Positions 32,917 through 42,296 are shown, counted from the first letter of the stretch. The stretch is DNA of 61,305 nt from Streptomyces sp. 378 (GCF_030124145.1 NZ_JASKMS010000041.1:1-61305), one strand, 5' to 3'. The notes: generated by a model from the sequence alone, not told the origin. Numbers and translations: made by a program.

Positions 32917-35900
32917 TCAGCCCCTCCGCAGGCGCAGGGTCAGGATCTGGAAGGGCCGCAGCGCGACGGGGACGGCACCGTCGGTCGTCTCCGCGTCCTG
33001 AAGCGGTCGTTCCAGCAGGTCGGTGATCTGGGCGCCGGCGAGCGGGAATCCGGTGCGCAGGGTGCCGGTGGCGCGACCCCCGCGGGACTCGTAGAGCCGT
33101 ACGACGACATCGCCGGAGGCGTCGTCGGCGAGCTTGACCGCCTCCACGGTGACTCCCTCGCCTTCGGCGGAGACGATCGGCTCCAGGGCCCCGGCCGACT
33201 CCGCCACCCGGAGCGGCAGGTTGAGGGAGTAGCCCTCGGCCACGGCGTCCTCGATGGTCGCGCCGGGCAGCAGGGCGTAGGTGAGGCGGTGGCGGCCCTG
33301 GTCGGCCTCGGGGTCAGGGATGCGCGGGGCGCGGACCAGGCTGAGGCGGACGGTGGTCGTGGTGCCGCCGTCCTCGCGGACCGTGCGGGAGACGTCGTGG
33401 CCGTAGGTCGAGTCGTTGATGACGGCGACGCCGTAGCCCGGCTCGCCGAGGTGCACCCAGCGGTGGCCGGAGACCTCGAAGCGGGCCGCCTCCCAGGTGG
33501 TGTTGGTGTGGGTGGGGCGCTGGATGTGGCCGAACTGGATCTCGGCGGAGGAGTGCGGGGCGCGGATGTCGACCGGGAAGGCCGCCTTGAGGATCTTCTC
33601 GGTCTCGTGCCAGTCGATGTCCGTCTCGAAGTCGATCCGGGGGCTGCCGGCGCGGACGGTGATCGTCTGGGTGATGGTGGAGCCCTTGCCGAAGGACCGC
33701 TCGACGCGGAGGGCGCCGATCAGCGGGTCCTGCTCGACGACCGTGACGGAGGTGGCGTCGAGGAGGTCGGTGTAGCGGTTCTTGTAGTGCTTGTCGATGT
33801 CCCAGGCGTCCCAGTGGTTGGGCAGGTCGGTGTGCAGGCGGAGCAGGTTGCCCGGCTCGGCCAGCACCTCACGGCCGGCGCGCAGGTCGCGGACGGAGGA
33901 CAGGGTGCCGTCCTCGGCCACCTCCACCCGGACCAGGCCGTTGTCGAGGATCCGGCCGTGCACCGTCACGGGCTGCGGGGGCGCCGTGTCGGCGAGGGGA
34001 GCGGAGCCGCTCGCGGGCACCCGCACGTACGCCGGTGCGCCGTCGGCGGTGCGGACCACTTCGGCGCGGTCGTAGGGACTGGTGTTGAAGACGCGGGCTT
34101 CGCCGGCGCCCAGCGCGGCCAGCGCCTCGGCGGTCAGCGCGTGCAGTTCCCGCGCGACGCGGGCGTACTCGGCCTCGGCCTCGCGGTGCACCCAGGCGAT
34201 GGAGGAGCCGGGCAGGATGTCGTGGAACTGGTGCAGGAGCACCGTCTTCCAGAGCCGGTCCAGCTTCTCGTGCGGGTAGGCGTAGTCCGGCGCGTGCAGG
34301 GCCGCTGTCGTCGCCCACAGCTCGGCCTCGCGCAGCAGGTGCTCGGAGCGGCGGTTGCCCTGCTTGGTGCGGGCCTGGGAGGTGTAGGTCGCGCGGTGCA
34401 GTTCCAGATACAGCTCGCCGACCCACACGGGCGCGTCCGGGTACTCCTCGCGGGCCTTGGCGAAGAAGGCGTCGGGGTGTTCCACGACGACCTTCGGGGA
34501 GCCCTCCAGGTCGGCCAGCCGGCGGGCCCGTTCCATGATCTCGCGGGTGGGGCCGCCCCCGCCGTCGCCCCAGCCGAAGGGGGCCAGGGAGCGGGAGGCG
34601 CCGCCCTTCTCCCGGTAGTTGCGGACCGCGCGGGACATCTCCACGCCGCTGAAGCGGGCGTTGTAGGTGTCGACCGGCGGGAAGTGGGTGAAGATGCGGG
34701 TGCCGTCGATGCCCTCCCACCAGAAGGTGTGGTGGGGGAACCGGTTGGTCTGGTTCCAGGAGATCTTCTGGGTGAGGAACCACTCGTTGCCGGCGAGCTT
34801 GGCGAGCTGCGGGTAGGCCGCGTTGTAGCCGAAGGAGTCCGGCAGCCACACGCCCTTGGTCTCGATGCCGAAGTGCTCGATGAAGAAGCGCTTGCCGTGG
34901 ATGAACTGGCGGGCGACGGCCTCGCCGCCGGGCAGGTTTCCGTCGGCCTCCACCCACATCCCGCCGACCGGCGCCCACTGGCCGTTCTTGACGGACTCCT
35001 GGATGCGGGCCCAGACCTTGGGGTAGTGGTCGCGCACCCACTCGTACTGCTGGGCCTGGGAGCAGGCGAAGATGAAGTCGTCGTACTCGTCGGCGAGCGA
35101 GGTGACGTTCGAGAAGGTGCGGGAGGTCTTGCGCTTGGTCTCGCGGATCGGCCAGAGCCAGGCGGAGTCGATGTGGGCGTGGCCGACGCCGGAGATCGTG
35201 TGGGCGCTGGCGTGCGCGGGCTTGGACAGCACCGGCTTCAGCGCCTCGCGCACCGCGGCGGCCGAGCCGGGGACGTCGTCCAGGTCGAGCTGGTCCATCG
35301 CCCGGTCCAGGGCGTGCGCGATCTCGTGGCGGCGCGGGTCGTGCTCGCCGAGTTCCAGCATCAGCTCGCGCAGCACCTGCACGTCGAGGTCGAGGTGGAA
35401 GACCTCCTCGTCGAGGATGGCGAGGTCGGCGGCGCGGAAGGTGTAGAGCGGCTTGTCGCCCGCGGTGAGCTTGTCGCCGAGGGGCGTGGGCGTGGCGAAG
35501 TCGTCCGCGAGGATGTCGGGGTTGGAGGCGGCCTCGACCAGGTAGTCGACGGTTTCGCCGCCCTGTGCGGGGTTGGCGATCGCCACGTACTGGTTGAGCG
35601 GGTTGACGGCCTTCAGCGGGGTGCCGTCGGTGAGGTGGACGAGGGCCTCGGCCTGGTTGCCGGGCCAGTCGCCGACGAAGCCGAGGTCGATGACGGCCTC
35701 GACGCGGCGGCCCGCCCACTCCTTCGGCACCCGTCCACGCATGCGGAACCAGGTGGTGCCCCAGGGCGGGCCCCAGGGGGTGCCCATCGCGAAGGGCCGG
35801 TAGGAGGCGGCGGCGGCCTCCTCGAAGGGGACCGGCTCCCCCGGGGCCTGCCAGGCCTCCACCTCGAAGGGCACGGTGGCCGCGTAGACCGCGGTCTTGA

Positions 35901-35958
35901 TGCGCTGGTCGTGAAGGCGCTGCACGCGCTCCTCGATGCGGCGGCTTTCGTCGTGCAT
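32917..35958 (-). CDS. GH38 alpha-mannosidase
   Basis: A 1013-residue cytoplasmic-type alpha-mannosidase. The zinc-binding H262-x-D264 lies in GHAHIDSAWLWP, and the catalytic nucleophile is D374 in WLPDSFGY. The extra N-terminal domain (about 1-245) and the C-terminal beta-sandwich domains are present and length is normal. It has no signal peptide, so it acts on imported mannosides. It follows the GH4 gene by 71 bases, a gap that carries an AAGCGCTT palindrome, and precedes the fucosidase remnant. Together they suggest breakdown of mannose- and fucose-containing glycans. Confidence 0.93.
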   Translation of the reverse strand: MHDESRRIEERVQRLHDQRIKTAVYAATVPFEVEAWQAPGEPVPFEEAAAASYRPFAMGTPWGPPWGTTWFRMRGRVPKEWAGRRVEAVIDLGFVGDWPGNQAEALVHLTDGTPLKAVNPLNQYVAIANPAQGGETVDYLVEAASNPDILADDFATPTPLGDKLTAGDKPLYTFRAADLAILDEEVFHLDLDVQVLRELMLELGEHDPRRHEIAHALDRAMDQLDLDDVPGSAAAVREALKPVLSKPAHASAHTISGVGHAHIDSAWLWPIRETKRKTSRTFSNVTSLADEYDDFIFACSQAQQYEWVRDHYPKVWARIQESVKNGQWAPVGGMWVEADGNLPGGEAVARQFIHGKRFFIEHFGIETKGVWLPDSFGYNAAYPQLAKLAGNEWFLTQKISWNQTNRFPHHTFWWEGIDGTRIFTHFPPVDTYNARFSGVEMSRAVRNYREKGGASRSLAPFGWGDGGGGPTREIMERARRLADLEGSPKVVVEHPDAFFAKAREEYPDAPVWVGELYLELHRATYTSQARTKQGNRRSEHLLREAELWATTAALHAPDYAYPHEKLDRLWKTVLLHQFHDILPGSSIAWVHREAEAEYARVARELHALTAEALAALGAGEARVFNTSPYDRAEVVRTADGAPAYVRVPASGSAPLADTAPPQPVTVHGRILDNGLVRVEVAEDGTLSSVRDLRAGREVLAEPGNLLRLHTDLPNHWDAWDIDKHYKNRYTDLLDATSVTVVEQDPLIGALRVERSFGKGSTITQTITVRAGSPRIDFETDIDWHETEKILKAAFPVDIRAPHSSAEIQFGHIQRPTHTNTTWEAARFEVSGHRWVHLGEPGYGVAVINDSTYGHDVSRTVREDGGTTTTVRLSLVRAPRIPDPEADQGRHRLTYALLPGATIEDAVAEGYSLNLPLRVAESAGALEPIVSAEGEGVTVEAVKLADDASGDVVVRLYESRGGRATGTLRTGFPLAGAQITDLLERPLQDAETTDGAVPVALRPFQILTLRLRRG

Positions 35959-36008
35959 GGGGTGTCTCCAGGAAGCGGGAAGAGCGAGCAGGCGGCAAGC
36001 GGTGGGGG

Positions 36009-36018
36009 AAAGCGCTTA
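36009..36018. promoter_or_regulatory. LacI-type palindrome before the GH38 gene
   Basis: The sequence GGGGAAAGCGCTTACC contains the 8-base palindrome AAGCGCTT (36010-36017), the usual centre of LacI-family operators. It lies about 50 bases ahead of the mannosidase start, so that gene may have its own glycan-responsive control besides DeoR. Confidence 0.5.
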
Positions 36019-36029
36019 CCAGGCGGCGT

Positions 36030-37370
36030 TCACCTAAGGTACGCCAACCCGGGATGGACCTCGGTGTAGCCCTCGACCAGCCTGCGGGCCACATGGACGG
36101 AGTCGACCAGCGGGTGCAGGGCGAAGGCCTTCACGGCCGTCGCGCGGGAGCCGGAGCCGGCGGCGGCCAGCACCTCGCGTTCGACGGCCTTGACGGCGCA
36201 GACCAGGCCGGTGGCGTGACCGGGCAGCGGGTCCACGGTGACGGGGTGGGCGCCGTTGGCGTCGACGAGGCAGGGGACCTCGATGACGGCCTCCGCGTCC
36301 AGGACCGACAGGGTGTGCCGGTTGCGGACGTTGAGGATCAGGGTGGTGCGCTCGTCCCGGGCGATCGCCCGCATCAGCGCGAGGGCGACCTTCTCGTAGC
36401 CGCCGGACAGGTCGTCCTCGTCGCGTTCGCCGGCGCCCGCGGTCTCGCGGTTCTCGGCCATGTAGGTGGCCTCGCGCTCGGCGCGGGTGCGGTCCCACGC
36501 CGTGAGGGCGGGGGCGTCCGGGTTCCTCATCTCGGTGTAGAAGCGGGCCTGCTGGTCGCGCAGGAACGCGCCGCGGGTCTTCTCGGCCTGTTGGTAGGCG
36601 CGGACGGCCTCGCGGTTGAAGTAGTAGTAGTGCAGGTACTCGTTCGGGATCGCGCCCAGGGACCGCAGCCAGTCGGCGCCGAAGAGCTTGCCCTCCTCGA
36701 AGGAGCCGAGCAGGTCGGGGTCGGCGAGCAGGCGCGGGAGTTCGTCGCGGCCGGCGACGCGCAGTCCGCGCACCCAGCCGAGGTGGTTGAGGCCGACGTA
36801 GTCGATCCAGGCCTCCGCCGGGTTCTTCACCCCGAGCACCCGGGCGATGCGACGGCCGAGGCCGACCGGTGAGTCGCAGATGCCGATGACGCGGTCGCCG
36901 AGGTGGTGGGACATGGCCTCGGTGACCAGGCCGGCCGGGTTGGTGAAGTTGATGACCCAGGCGTCGGGAGCGAGACGGGCCACCCGCCGGGCGATGTCCA
37001 CGGCGACCGGGACCGTGCGCAGGCCGTAGGCGATGCCGCCCGCGCCGACCGTCTCCTGGCCCAGCACGCCCTCGGCCAGGGCCACGCGCTCGTCGTTCGC
37101 GCGCCCCTCCAGGCCGCCGACGCGGATCGCGGAGAACACGAAGTCGGCGCCGCGCAGGGCCTCGTCGAGGTCGGTGGTGGCGCTCACCCCGGGCGGGTCC
37201 GGGACGCCGGCCGCCTGCTCGGCGAGGACGCGTGTCACCGCCGACAGCCGTCCGGCGTCCAGGTCGTGCAGGACGACGTGCGTCACCCGGCCCTCGGCGT
37301 GGTCCTGGAGGAGCGCTCCGTACACCAGCGGCACGCGGAAGCCCCCGCCGCCCAGAATCGTCAGCTTCAC
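36030..37370 (-). CDS. GH4 family 6-phospho-beta-glucosidase-like enzyme
   Basis: A 446-residue NAD- and metal-dependent glycosidase. It starts with a Rossmann loop (ILGGGGFRVPLVY, 5-17). Metal and substrate motifs NFTNPAG, GICDSP and GLNHLGW lie between about 145 and 205. GH4 enzymes act by transient oxidation at C3 and often use 6-phospho-sugars, but no PTS gene is nearby and the exact substrate is unclear. The start is GTG 37370, overlapping the stop of the DeoR gene (GTGA), so it is co-transcribed with its regulator. Confidence 0.87.
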   Translation of the reverse strand: MKLTILGGGGFRVPLVYGALLQDHAEGRVTHVVLHDLDAGRLSAVTRVLAEQAAGVPDPPGVSATTDLDEALRGADFVFSAIRVGGLEGRANDERVALAEGVLGQETVGAGGIAYGLRTVPVAVDIARRVARLAPDAWVINFTNPAGLVTEAMSHHLGDRVIGICDSPVGLGRRIARVLGVKNPAEAWIDYVGLNHLGWVRGLRVAGRDELPRLLADPDLLGSFEEGKLFGADWLRSLGAIPNEYLHYYYFNREAVRAYQQAEKTRGAFLRDQQARFYTEMRNPDAPALTAWDRTRAEREATYMAENRETAGAGERDEDDLSGGYEKVALALMRAIARDERTTLILNVRNRHTLSVLDAEAVIEVPCLVDANGAHPVTVDPLPGHATGLVCAVKAVEREVLAAAGSGSRATAVKAFALHPLVDSVHVARRLVEGYTEVHPGLAYLR

Positions 37371-38152
37371 GCCTGCACCCTTCCCACCACGACGACCTCG
37401 ACGCCCGCCTCCTGGAAGGAGGTCCGCGTCGCCGCGTCGACCGGCTCGTTCGTCACCACCGCGTCCAGGTCCTCGGGACCGCAGACCTTCGCCATCCCGT
37501 GTCCCGGGAACTTCGACGCGTCGGCGAGGAGGACCACCTTCTCGCCGGCCTTGATCATGGCGCGCTTGACCGGCACCTCCACGACCGTCGTGTCCATGAC
37601 CTGTCCGCCGGGCCGCACCCCGCTGGTGCCGAGGAAGAGCCAGTCGGCGTGCAGCTGCCGCAGGTTGTCCTCGGTGAGGAAGCCGACCAGGGAGCGGTAC
37701 TCGCGGCGGACCATGCCGCCGAGCAGGACCAGCTCGATGCCCTCGTCGTCGACGAGTTCCTCGTAGACCACCAGGTTGCTGGTGATCACGGTGAGCCGCC
37801 GTCCGTGCAGTTGCCGGGCGAGGCGGTAGGCCGTCGTCCCGATGTCCAGCAGCACCGACTGGCCGTCCTCGATCATCGCGGCGGCACGCTCGGCTATGGC
37901 GTCCTTCTCGGTGACGCGCACCTCGGCGACCTCGGCGAAGGGCTGGTCGCCCTCCTCGACGACGGCTCCGCCGTGCACGCGTGTGAGCAGTCCGTCTTCT
38001 TCCAGTTTGACCAGGTCACGCCTGATGGTGGCGGGACTCACTCCCAGTTGCTCCGAGAGGTCGGTCACGGCCGCGGGCCCGCCTGCGCGCAGGGCCCGCA
38101 GGATGAGTTGGTGTCGTCGTTCTGCCAGCACGACCGGAACACTACTCGTCAT
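37367..38152 (-). CDS. DeoR-family sugar-operon repressor
   Basis: A 261-residue repressor. The N-terminal winged helix (VTDLSEQLGVSPATIRRDLVKLEE, about 28-51) is followed by the DeoR signature LLTRVHGGAV. The sensor domain has the phospho-sugar isomerase-like motifs LDIGTTAYRLA and VITSNL. Effectors of the family are phosphorylated sugars. ATG 38152 or TTG 38158 could start it; neither has a strong ribosome site. It heads the leftward GH4/GH38 operon. On its other side lies a broken sugar-kinase gene that it may once have controlled. Confidence 0.87.
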   Translation of the reverse strand: MTSSVPVVLAERRHQLILRALRAGGPAAVTDLSEQLGVSPATIRRDLVKLEEDGLLTRVHGGAVVEEGDQPFAEVAEVRVTEKDAIAERAAAMIEDGQSVLLDIGTTAYRLARQLHGRRLTVITSNLVVYEELVDDEGIELVLLGGMVRREYRSLVGFLTEDNLRQLHADWLFLGTSGVRPGGQVMDTTVVEVPVKRAMIKAGEKVVLLADASKFPGHGMAKVCGPEDLDAVVTNEPVDAATRTSFQEAGVEVVVVGRVQA

Positions 38153-38182
38153 CTTCAATCATTTCCATGCTCGGTTCTGCTC

Positions 38183-38194
38183 GGGTATTTACCC
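38183..38194. promoter_or_regulatory. dyad upstream of the DeoR gene
   Basis: GGGTA-TT-TACCC, a perfect 5-base inverted repeat about 30 bases upstream of the DeoR start. It is a possible autoregulatory operator between the DeoR gene and the kinase remnant. Confidence 0.35.
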
Positions 38195-38261
38195 ATCTCT
38201 CGGGAGCAGCGCACGATTCCGGTCATCGAATTGACGAGTTTTGACGATCTCCGTCGAAGCC

Positions 38262-38475
38262 ATGAGCGAGGACACATCCGTGGACGATGACCGGCCGGAT
38301 GTGCTGCCGACCGGACTGCTCTTCTACGACCTCGTGCTCACGGGCCTCGGCAAGCCGCCCGCCCCCGGCGAGGAGATCTGGACCCGGGGCATGGGCTGCG
38401 GCCCGGGCGGCATCGCGCACCTCGCCGTGGCCGCCACCCGCTTCGGCCTCACCACCTCCCTGGCCACGCCCCGCC
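38262..38475 (+). pseudogene. N-terminal remnant of a PfkB-family sugar kinase
   Basis: ATG 38262 opens MSEDTSVDDDRPDVLPTGLL and continues with LGKPPAPGEEIWTRG and GCGPGGIAHLAVAATRFGL, the substrate-binding start of a ribokinase-fold (PfkB) sugar kinase. After TTSLAT (about 38470) similarity ends abruptly; the C-terminal 75 percent, including the GAGD catalytic motif, is missing. It is divergent from DeoR, the usual place for the kinase of such an operon. Confidence 0.75.
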
Positions 38476-38479
38476 CGGG

Positions 38480-38548
38480 GACGGTGACCCGTGGGCGGAC
38501 ACCTGGTTCTGCTCGAACCCCGTGTTCATCGACGTCCAGGGTGCGTGA
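38480..38548 (+). pseudogene. C-terminal tail of a deleted hydrolase
   Basis: In the frame starting at 38480 the sequence reads DGDPWADTWFCSNPVFIDVQ followed by GA and a stop at 38546-38548. WxYSNPxFV-type endings are seen in PHP-domain and related metal hydrolases. It abuts the kinase remnant, so one deletion probably removed the end of the kinase and most of this gene. The family assignment is tentative. Confidence 0.4.
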
Positions 38549-38592
38549 CCCCCGTGTACCAGCAGGTCACGGACTGATCGGGCGGAGGTACG

Positions 38593-39429
38593 GTGGGCCG
38601 CGTGACCGGTGAAGAGCCGCTGCGGCCCCAGTCCCTGATGCTGACGTTCCTGGGCGACCAGGTGCTCGGCCGTGACGTGTGCGTGTACTCGGGCAGTGTC
38701 ATCGACGTGTTCGCCCGTGCCGGGATCGGCGAGCAGGCCACCCGCTCCACGCTCAGCCGCATGGCGGGCCGTGACCTGCTGCGCCGCCAGCGCGAAGGCC
38801 GCCGTATGTACTTCGGGCTGACCGAACGCTCGGAGGCGGTGCTGCGCGACGGCGAGCGGCGCATCTGGCGGACGGGGGCCGTCAACCGGCAGTGGGACGG
38901 CACCTGGACCCTGCTCGGCTTCTCCCTGCCGGAGTCCTGGCAGCGCCAGCGCCACGACCTGCGCTCCCAGCTGACCTGGAGCGGCTTCGGCCCGCTCTTC
39001 AACGGTCTGTGGATCGCCCCCGGCGAGGCCGACGTGTCGGCCCTGGTGGCCGAGCTCGGTCTGTCCGCGCACGTCAAGGTCTTCCGGGCGCACGCGGACA
39101 CCGGCACGGACATCGCCCAGATGATCGAGGAGACCTGGGAGCTGTCCGACCTGGCCGGGCGCTACGAGGGATTCGTGCGGCGCTGGCGGGCCTGGGAGGA
39201 CGACCTGCCGGACGCCGACGACGCCCTCGTGCTGCGTCTGCGCCTGCAGACGGAGTGGCTCCGGATCGTCCGGCGCGATCCGCGGCTGCCCGTCGGGCAT
39301 CTGCCGGACGACTGGCCGGCGGAGCAGGCCGAGAAGACGTTCCGGACCGTGCACGAACGGCTCTCACCGCTCGCCCGCGACGCCTCGGAACGCCTGCTGC
39401 ACCTGGTGCCCGTGCGGCCTCAGGCGTAG
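38593..39429 (+). CDS. PaaX-family transcriptional regulator
   Basis: A 278-residue protein with the PaaX layout: an N-terminal winged helix (about 10-70, LMLTFLGDQVL and ATRSTLSRMAGRDLLRRQREG), a central domain starting WDGTWTLLGFSLPES and a C-terminal helical domain. PaaX represses phenylacetate genes in response to phenylacetyl-CoA; here the neighbouring acyl-CoA ligase and hydratase suggest a CoA thioester effector. GTG 38593 lies four bases after GGAGG; GTG 38602 is an alternative. The 3' end overlaps the convergent MaoC gene by 10 bases. Confidence 0.85.
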   Translation: MGRVTGEEPLRPQSLMLTFLGDQVLGRDVCVYSGSVIDVFARAGIGEQATRSTLSRMAGRDLLRRQREGRRMYFGLTERSEAVLRDGERRIWRTGAVNRQWDGTWTLLGFSLPESWQRQRHDLRSQLTWSGFGPLFNGLWIAPGEADVSALVAELGLSAHVKVFRAHADTGTDIAQMIEETWELSDLAGRYEGFVRRWRAWEDDLPDADDALVLRLRLQTEWLRIVRRDPRLPVGHLPDDWPAEQAEKTFRTVHERLSPLARDASERLLHLVPVRPQA

Positions 39430-39875
39430 AACCGCGACAGGCTCTGCAGCACGGCGGCAGGCTTGCCGCCGCCCTCGATCTCGATGGTGCCCTCGACGGT
39501 GATCTGCGCACCGCCCGGCACGTCCTCGACCTCGGCGAGCCGGGCCACCAGCCGTATGCGGGAGCCGGCCTTCACGGGGGCCGGGAAACGCACCTTGTTG
39601 AGGCCGTAGTTGACCTTCGTCGTCACGCCCTGGACGTCCAGCAGCTCGGTGAACAGGGGAATGAAGAGGGAGAGCGTGAGGTAGCCGTGCGCGATGGGGG
39701 CGCCGAAGGGGCCCTCCTTGGCGCGCTCGGGGTCCACGTGGATCCACTGGTGGTCGCCCGTGGCGTCGGCGAAGGTGTCGATGCGCTCCTGCGTGACCTC
39801 GATCCACTCGCTGGTGCCGAGGTCGCCGCCGGCGAGCTTCTTGAGTTCGTCGAGGCCGTTGACGGTGAGGCTCAT
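39420..39875 (-). CDS. MaoC-family enoyl-CoA hydratase
   Basis: A 151-residue single hot-dog-fold hydratase. The catalytic Asp/His hydratase motif is clear in DATGDHQWIHVDPERA (about 38-53), and PIAHGYLTLSL follows. It hydrates a 2-enoyl-CoA to an R-3-hydroxyacyl-CoA. The last gene of a four-gene leftward operon, it begins eight bases after the CoA ligase stop. Confidence 0.85.
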   Translation of the reverse strand: MSLTVNGLDELKKLAGGDLGTSEWIEVTQERIDTFADATGDHQWIHVDPERAKEGPFGAPIAHGYLTLSLFIPLFTELLDVQGVTTKVNYGLNKVRFPAPVKAGSRIRLVARLAEVEDVPGGAQITVEGTIEIEGGGKPAAVLQSLSRFYA

Positions 39876-39883
39876 GCGGTTCC

Positions 39884-41386
39884 TTACTGCTTGCCGTACC
39901 GGGTACGGACACGGGACTTGAGGAGTTTTCCGGAGGCGGTGCGCGGAAGTTCGCCCGCGAGGACCACCGACTTGGGGATCTTGTACTTGGCGAGGTGGCC
40001 GGCGAGGGAGGCGAGCACCTCGTCGGGGTCGAGGGAGGCGCCCTCGCGGGGCACGACGACCGCGCGCGGCACCTCACCCCACTTGTCGTCGGGCACGCCG
40101 ATCACCGCGCACTCGACGATGTCCGGGTGGGCGAGGAGCCGGTCCTCGATCTCGGCGGGGTAGATGTTCTCCCCACCCGAGATGATCATGTCCTTGATGC
40201 GGTCGACGATGTGGACGTAGCCGTCCTCGTCGACCTGGGCGGCGTCCCCGCTGCGGAACCAGCCGTCCGCGAAGGACGCGGCCGTCTCCTCGGGCAGCCC
40301 CCAGTAGCCGGGCATGACGTGCGGGCCGCGCACCACGATCTCTCCCACCTCGCCGGCGTCGACCGGGGTCAGGTCGGGCCGGACGACGCGGACGTCGCTG
40401 AAGAAGTGCGGCACGCCCGCCGAACCCGCCTTGGCGAGGGCGTGTTCGGCGTCGAGGAAGAGCGTGCCGGGAGCGGCCTCGGTCATGCCGTAGCCCTGGA
40501 GGAAGGTCAGGCCGCGCTCCTGGTAGGCCGCGATCAGCGGGGTGGGCACCGGAGAGCCGCCGCAGGTGAGGATGCGGAGCGAGGACAGGTCCGCGTCCGG
40601 CCAGCGCGGGTGGCGTGCCACCTGGTCGAACATCGTGGGCACGCCGAACATGAAGGTGATCCGGTGTCGTTCGATGAGGTCGAAGGTGGCGTCCGGGTCG
40701 AAGGCGTCGACCAGGACGCAGGTGCCGCCCTTCAGCAGGACGGGCAGCGTCAGCATGTTCAGGCCGGCGGTGTGGAACAGCGGGGCGGAGACCAGGGCTC
40801 GTTCGTCGGCGACCAGGTCATGGTCGATGAGGACGTTGATCGCGTTCCAGGTCAGGTTGCCGTGGGTGAGCATGGCGCCTTTGGGGCGGCCGGTCGTGCC
40901 CGAGGTGTACATGATGATGCAGGTGTCGTCGGCGCCGACCGGTTCGTCGATCGGCTCCCCGAACGCCTCGGCGACGGCCGCCTCGTACTCGCCGCCGACC
41001 TCCAGGTAGACGCGGACGTCCGTGCTGCCGGGCAGGCCCGCGACCAGACCGGCGCAGGACGGGCCGTAGACGAGGGCCCGGGCTCCGGAGTCGGCGAGCT
41101 GATAGGCGATCTCGGGTCCGGCGAGGCGGGTGTTGAGCGGGACGAAGACCGCGCCGAGGGTGCCGGCCGCGAACAGGGTCTCCAGGTAGGAGGGGTGGTT
41201 CGGGCCGAGGTAGGCGATGCGGTCGCCGCGGCGCACGCCCCGGGCGCGCAGGGCGTGCGCCAGTCGGGTGGTGCGGGCGTGGAGCGTGCCGTAGTCGGTG
41301 GTGGACCCGTCGTGGATCAGGGCGGTGCGGTGCGGGGTCTTGCGGGCCCGGCGTGCGGGCCATGACCCCAGTCCCTCGTTGCGCAT
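39884..41386 (-). CDS. AMP-forming acyl-CoA synthetase
   Basis: A 500-residue ANL-superfamily ligase. The ATP motif YTSGTTGRPKGA is near 160-171, the second motif is YGMTEAAPGT, the hinge DRIKDMIISGGENIYP and the catalytic lysine lies in RTASGKLLKSR near the C-terminus. It activates a carboxylic acid as CoA thioester for the hydratase and dehydrogenase encoded beside it. The substrate (fatty, branched or aromatic acid) is not evident. ATG 41386 lies 10 bases after the amidohydrolase stop. Confidence 0.88.
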   Translation of the reverse strand: MRNEGLGSWPARRARKTPHRTALIHDGSTTDYGTLHARTTRLAHALRARGVRRGDRIAYLGPNHPSYLETLFAAGTLGAVFVPLNTRLAGPEIAYQLADSGARALVYGPSCAGLVAGLPGSTDVRVYLEVGGEYEAAVAEAFGEPIDEPVGADDTCIIMYTSGTTGRPKGAMLTHGNLTWNAINVLIDHDLVADERALVSAPLFHTAGLNMLTLPVLLKGGTCVLVDAFDPDATFDLIERHRITFMFGVPTMFDQVARHPRWPDADLSSLRILTCGGSPVPTPLIAAYQERGLTFLQGYGMTEAAPGTLFLDAEHALAKAGSAGVPHFFSDVRVVRPDLTPVDAGEVGEIVVRGPHVMPGYWGLPEETAASFADGWFRSGDAAQVDEDGYVHIVDRIKDMIISGGENIYPAEIEDRLLAHPDIVECAVIGVPDDKWGEVPRAVVVPREGASLDPDEVLASLAGHLAKYKIPKSVVLAGELPRTASGKLLKSRVRTRYGKQ

Positions 41387-41396
41387 GTCACGCCCC

Positions 41397-42296
41397 TTAC
41401 GGTTTCGTCAGCCCGAGCAGGCGGGCCGCGTTCTCCTTGAGGATCTTCGGCCGGACCTCGTCCTTGATCGTCAGCTTGGCGAAGTCGGCGAGCCAGCGGT
41501 CGGGGGTGAGGACGGGGAAGTCGGAGCCGAAGAGGACCTTGTCCTTCAGCAGGGTGTTGGCGTACTGCACGAGCTGCGGCGGGAAGTACTTCGGCGACCA
41601 GCCGGACAGGTCGATGTGCACGCCCGGCTTGTGCGTGGCGACGGCCAGGGCCTCGTCCTGCCAAGGGAAGGACGGGTGCGCCAGGATGATCTTCAGATGC
41701 GGGAAGTCGGCGGCGACGTCGTCCACGTGGAGCGGGTTGGAGTACTTCAGCCTGATCCCGCCCCCGCCGGGGACGCCGGCGCCGATGCCCGTCTGACCGG
41801 TGTGGAAGAGGGCGATCGCGCCGGTCTCCTCGATCACCTCGTACAGGTCGTACGCCACCGCGCGGTCGTTGGGGAAGAAGCCCTGGATGCTGGGGTGGAA
41901 CTTGAAGCCCTTCACCCCGTACTCCTCGACCAGGCGGCGGGCCTGCTTCACTCCCGCCTTCCCTCGGAAGGGGTCGACGGAGGCGAAGGGGATGAGGACG
42001 TCGGCGTTGGCGGCGGCCGCCTCGGCGACCTCCTCGTTGGGGACGGGCGGGGTGCCGGTGGCGGACTCGGCGTCGACCGTGAAGATCACCGCGGCCATGT
42101 TCCGCTCGCGGTAGTACGCGGCGGTCTCCTCCAGGGTCGGTTTCCGCTTGCCCTCGACCTTGAAGTAGGCCGAGGAGGCGTCGTGCAGGTCGTCGTCCAG
42201 GGACGAGTGGCCCTTGGAGGACACCTCGGCGTGGGTGTGGACGTCGATCGCGACCAGTGACTCCAGGTCCATCACGGGGTCCATCGAGGGGGCCAT
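41397..42296 (-). CDS. amidohydrolase-family (ACMSD-like) metal enzyme
   Basis: A 299-residue amidohydrolase_2 family protein. Metal ligands are suggested by DVHTHAE near 18-24, FHPS in the middle, the LAHPSFPW motif and GSDFPVL near 255. Members decarboxylate aromatic acids or hydrolyse lactones and rings. In this operon it could process a product of CoA-dependent degradation, but the reaction is unknown. ATG 42296 has GGAGG four bases upstream; GTG 42299 is less likely. It overlaps the SDR stop by one base. Confidence 0.8.
   Translation of the reverse strand: MAPSMDPVMDLESLVAIDVHTHAEVSSKGHSSLDDDLHDASSAYFKVEGKRKPTLEETAAYYRERNMAAVIFTVDAESATGTPPVPNEEVAEAAAANADVLIPFASVDPFRGKAGVKQARRLVEEYGVKGFKFHPSIQGFFPNDRAVAYDLYEVIEETGAIALFHTGQTGIGAGVPGGGGIRLKYSNPLHVDDVAADFPHLKIILAHPSFPWQDEALAVATHKPGVHIDLSGWSPKYFPPQLVQYANTLLKDKVLFGSDFPVLTPDRWLADFAKLTIKDEVRPKILKENAARLLGLTKP

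Noticed and set aside
32854..36069. 1071-codon rightward open frame opposite the GH38 gene
   Set aside because: It is the antisense shadow of the alpha-mannosidase, caused by GC-rich codons; it has Gly/Val/Asp-rich repeats and no family match.
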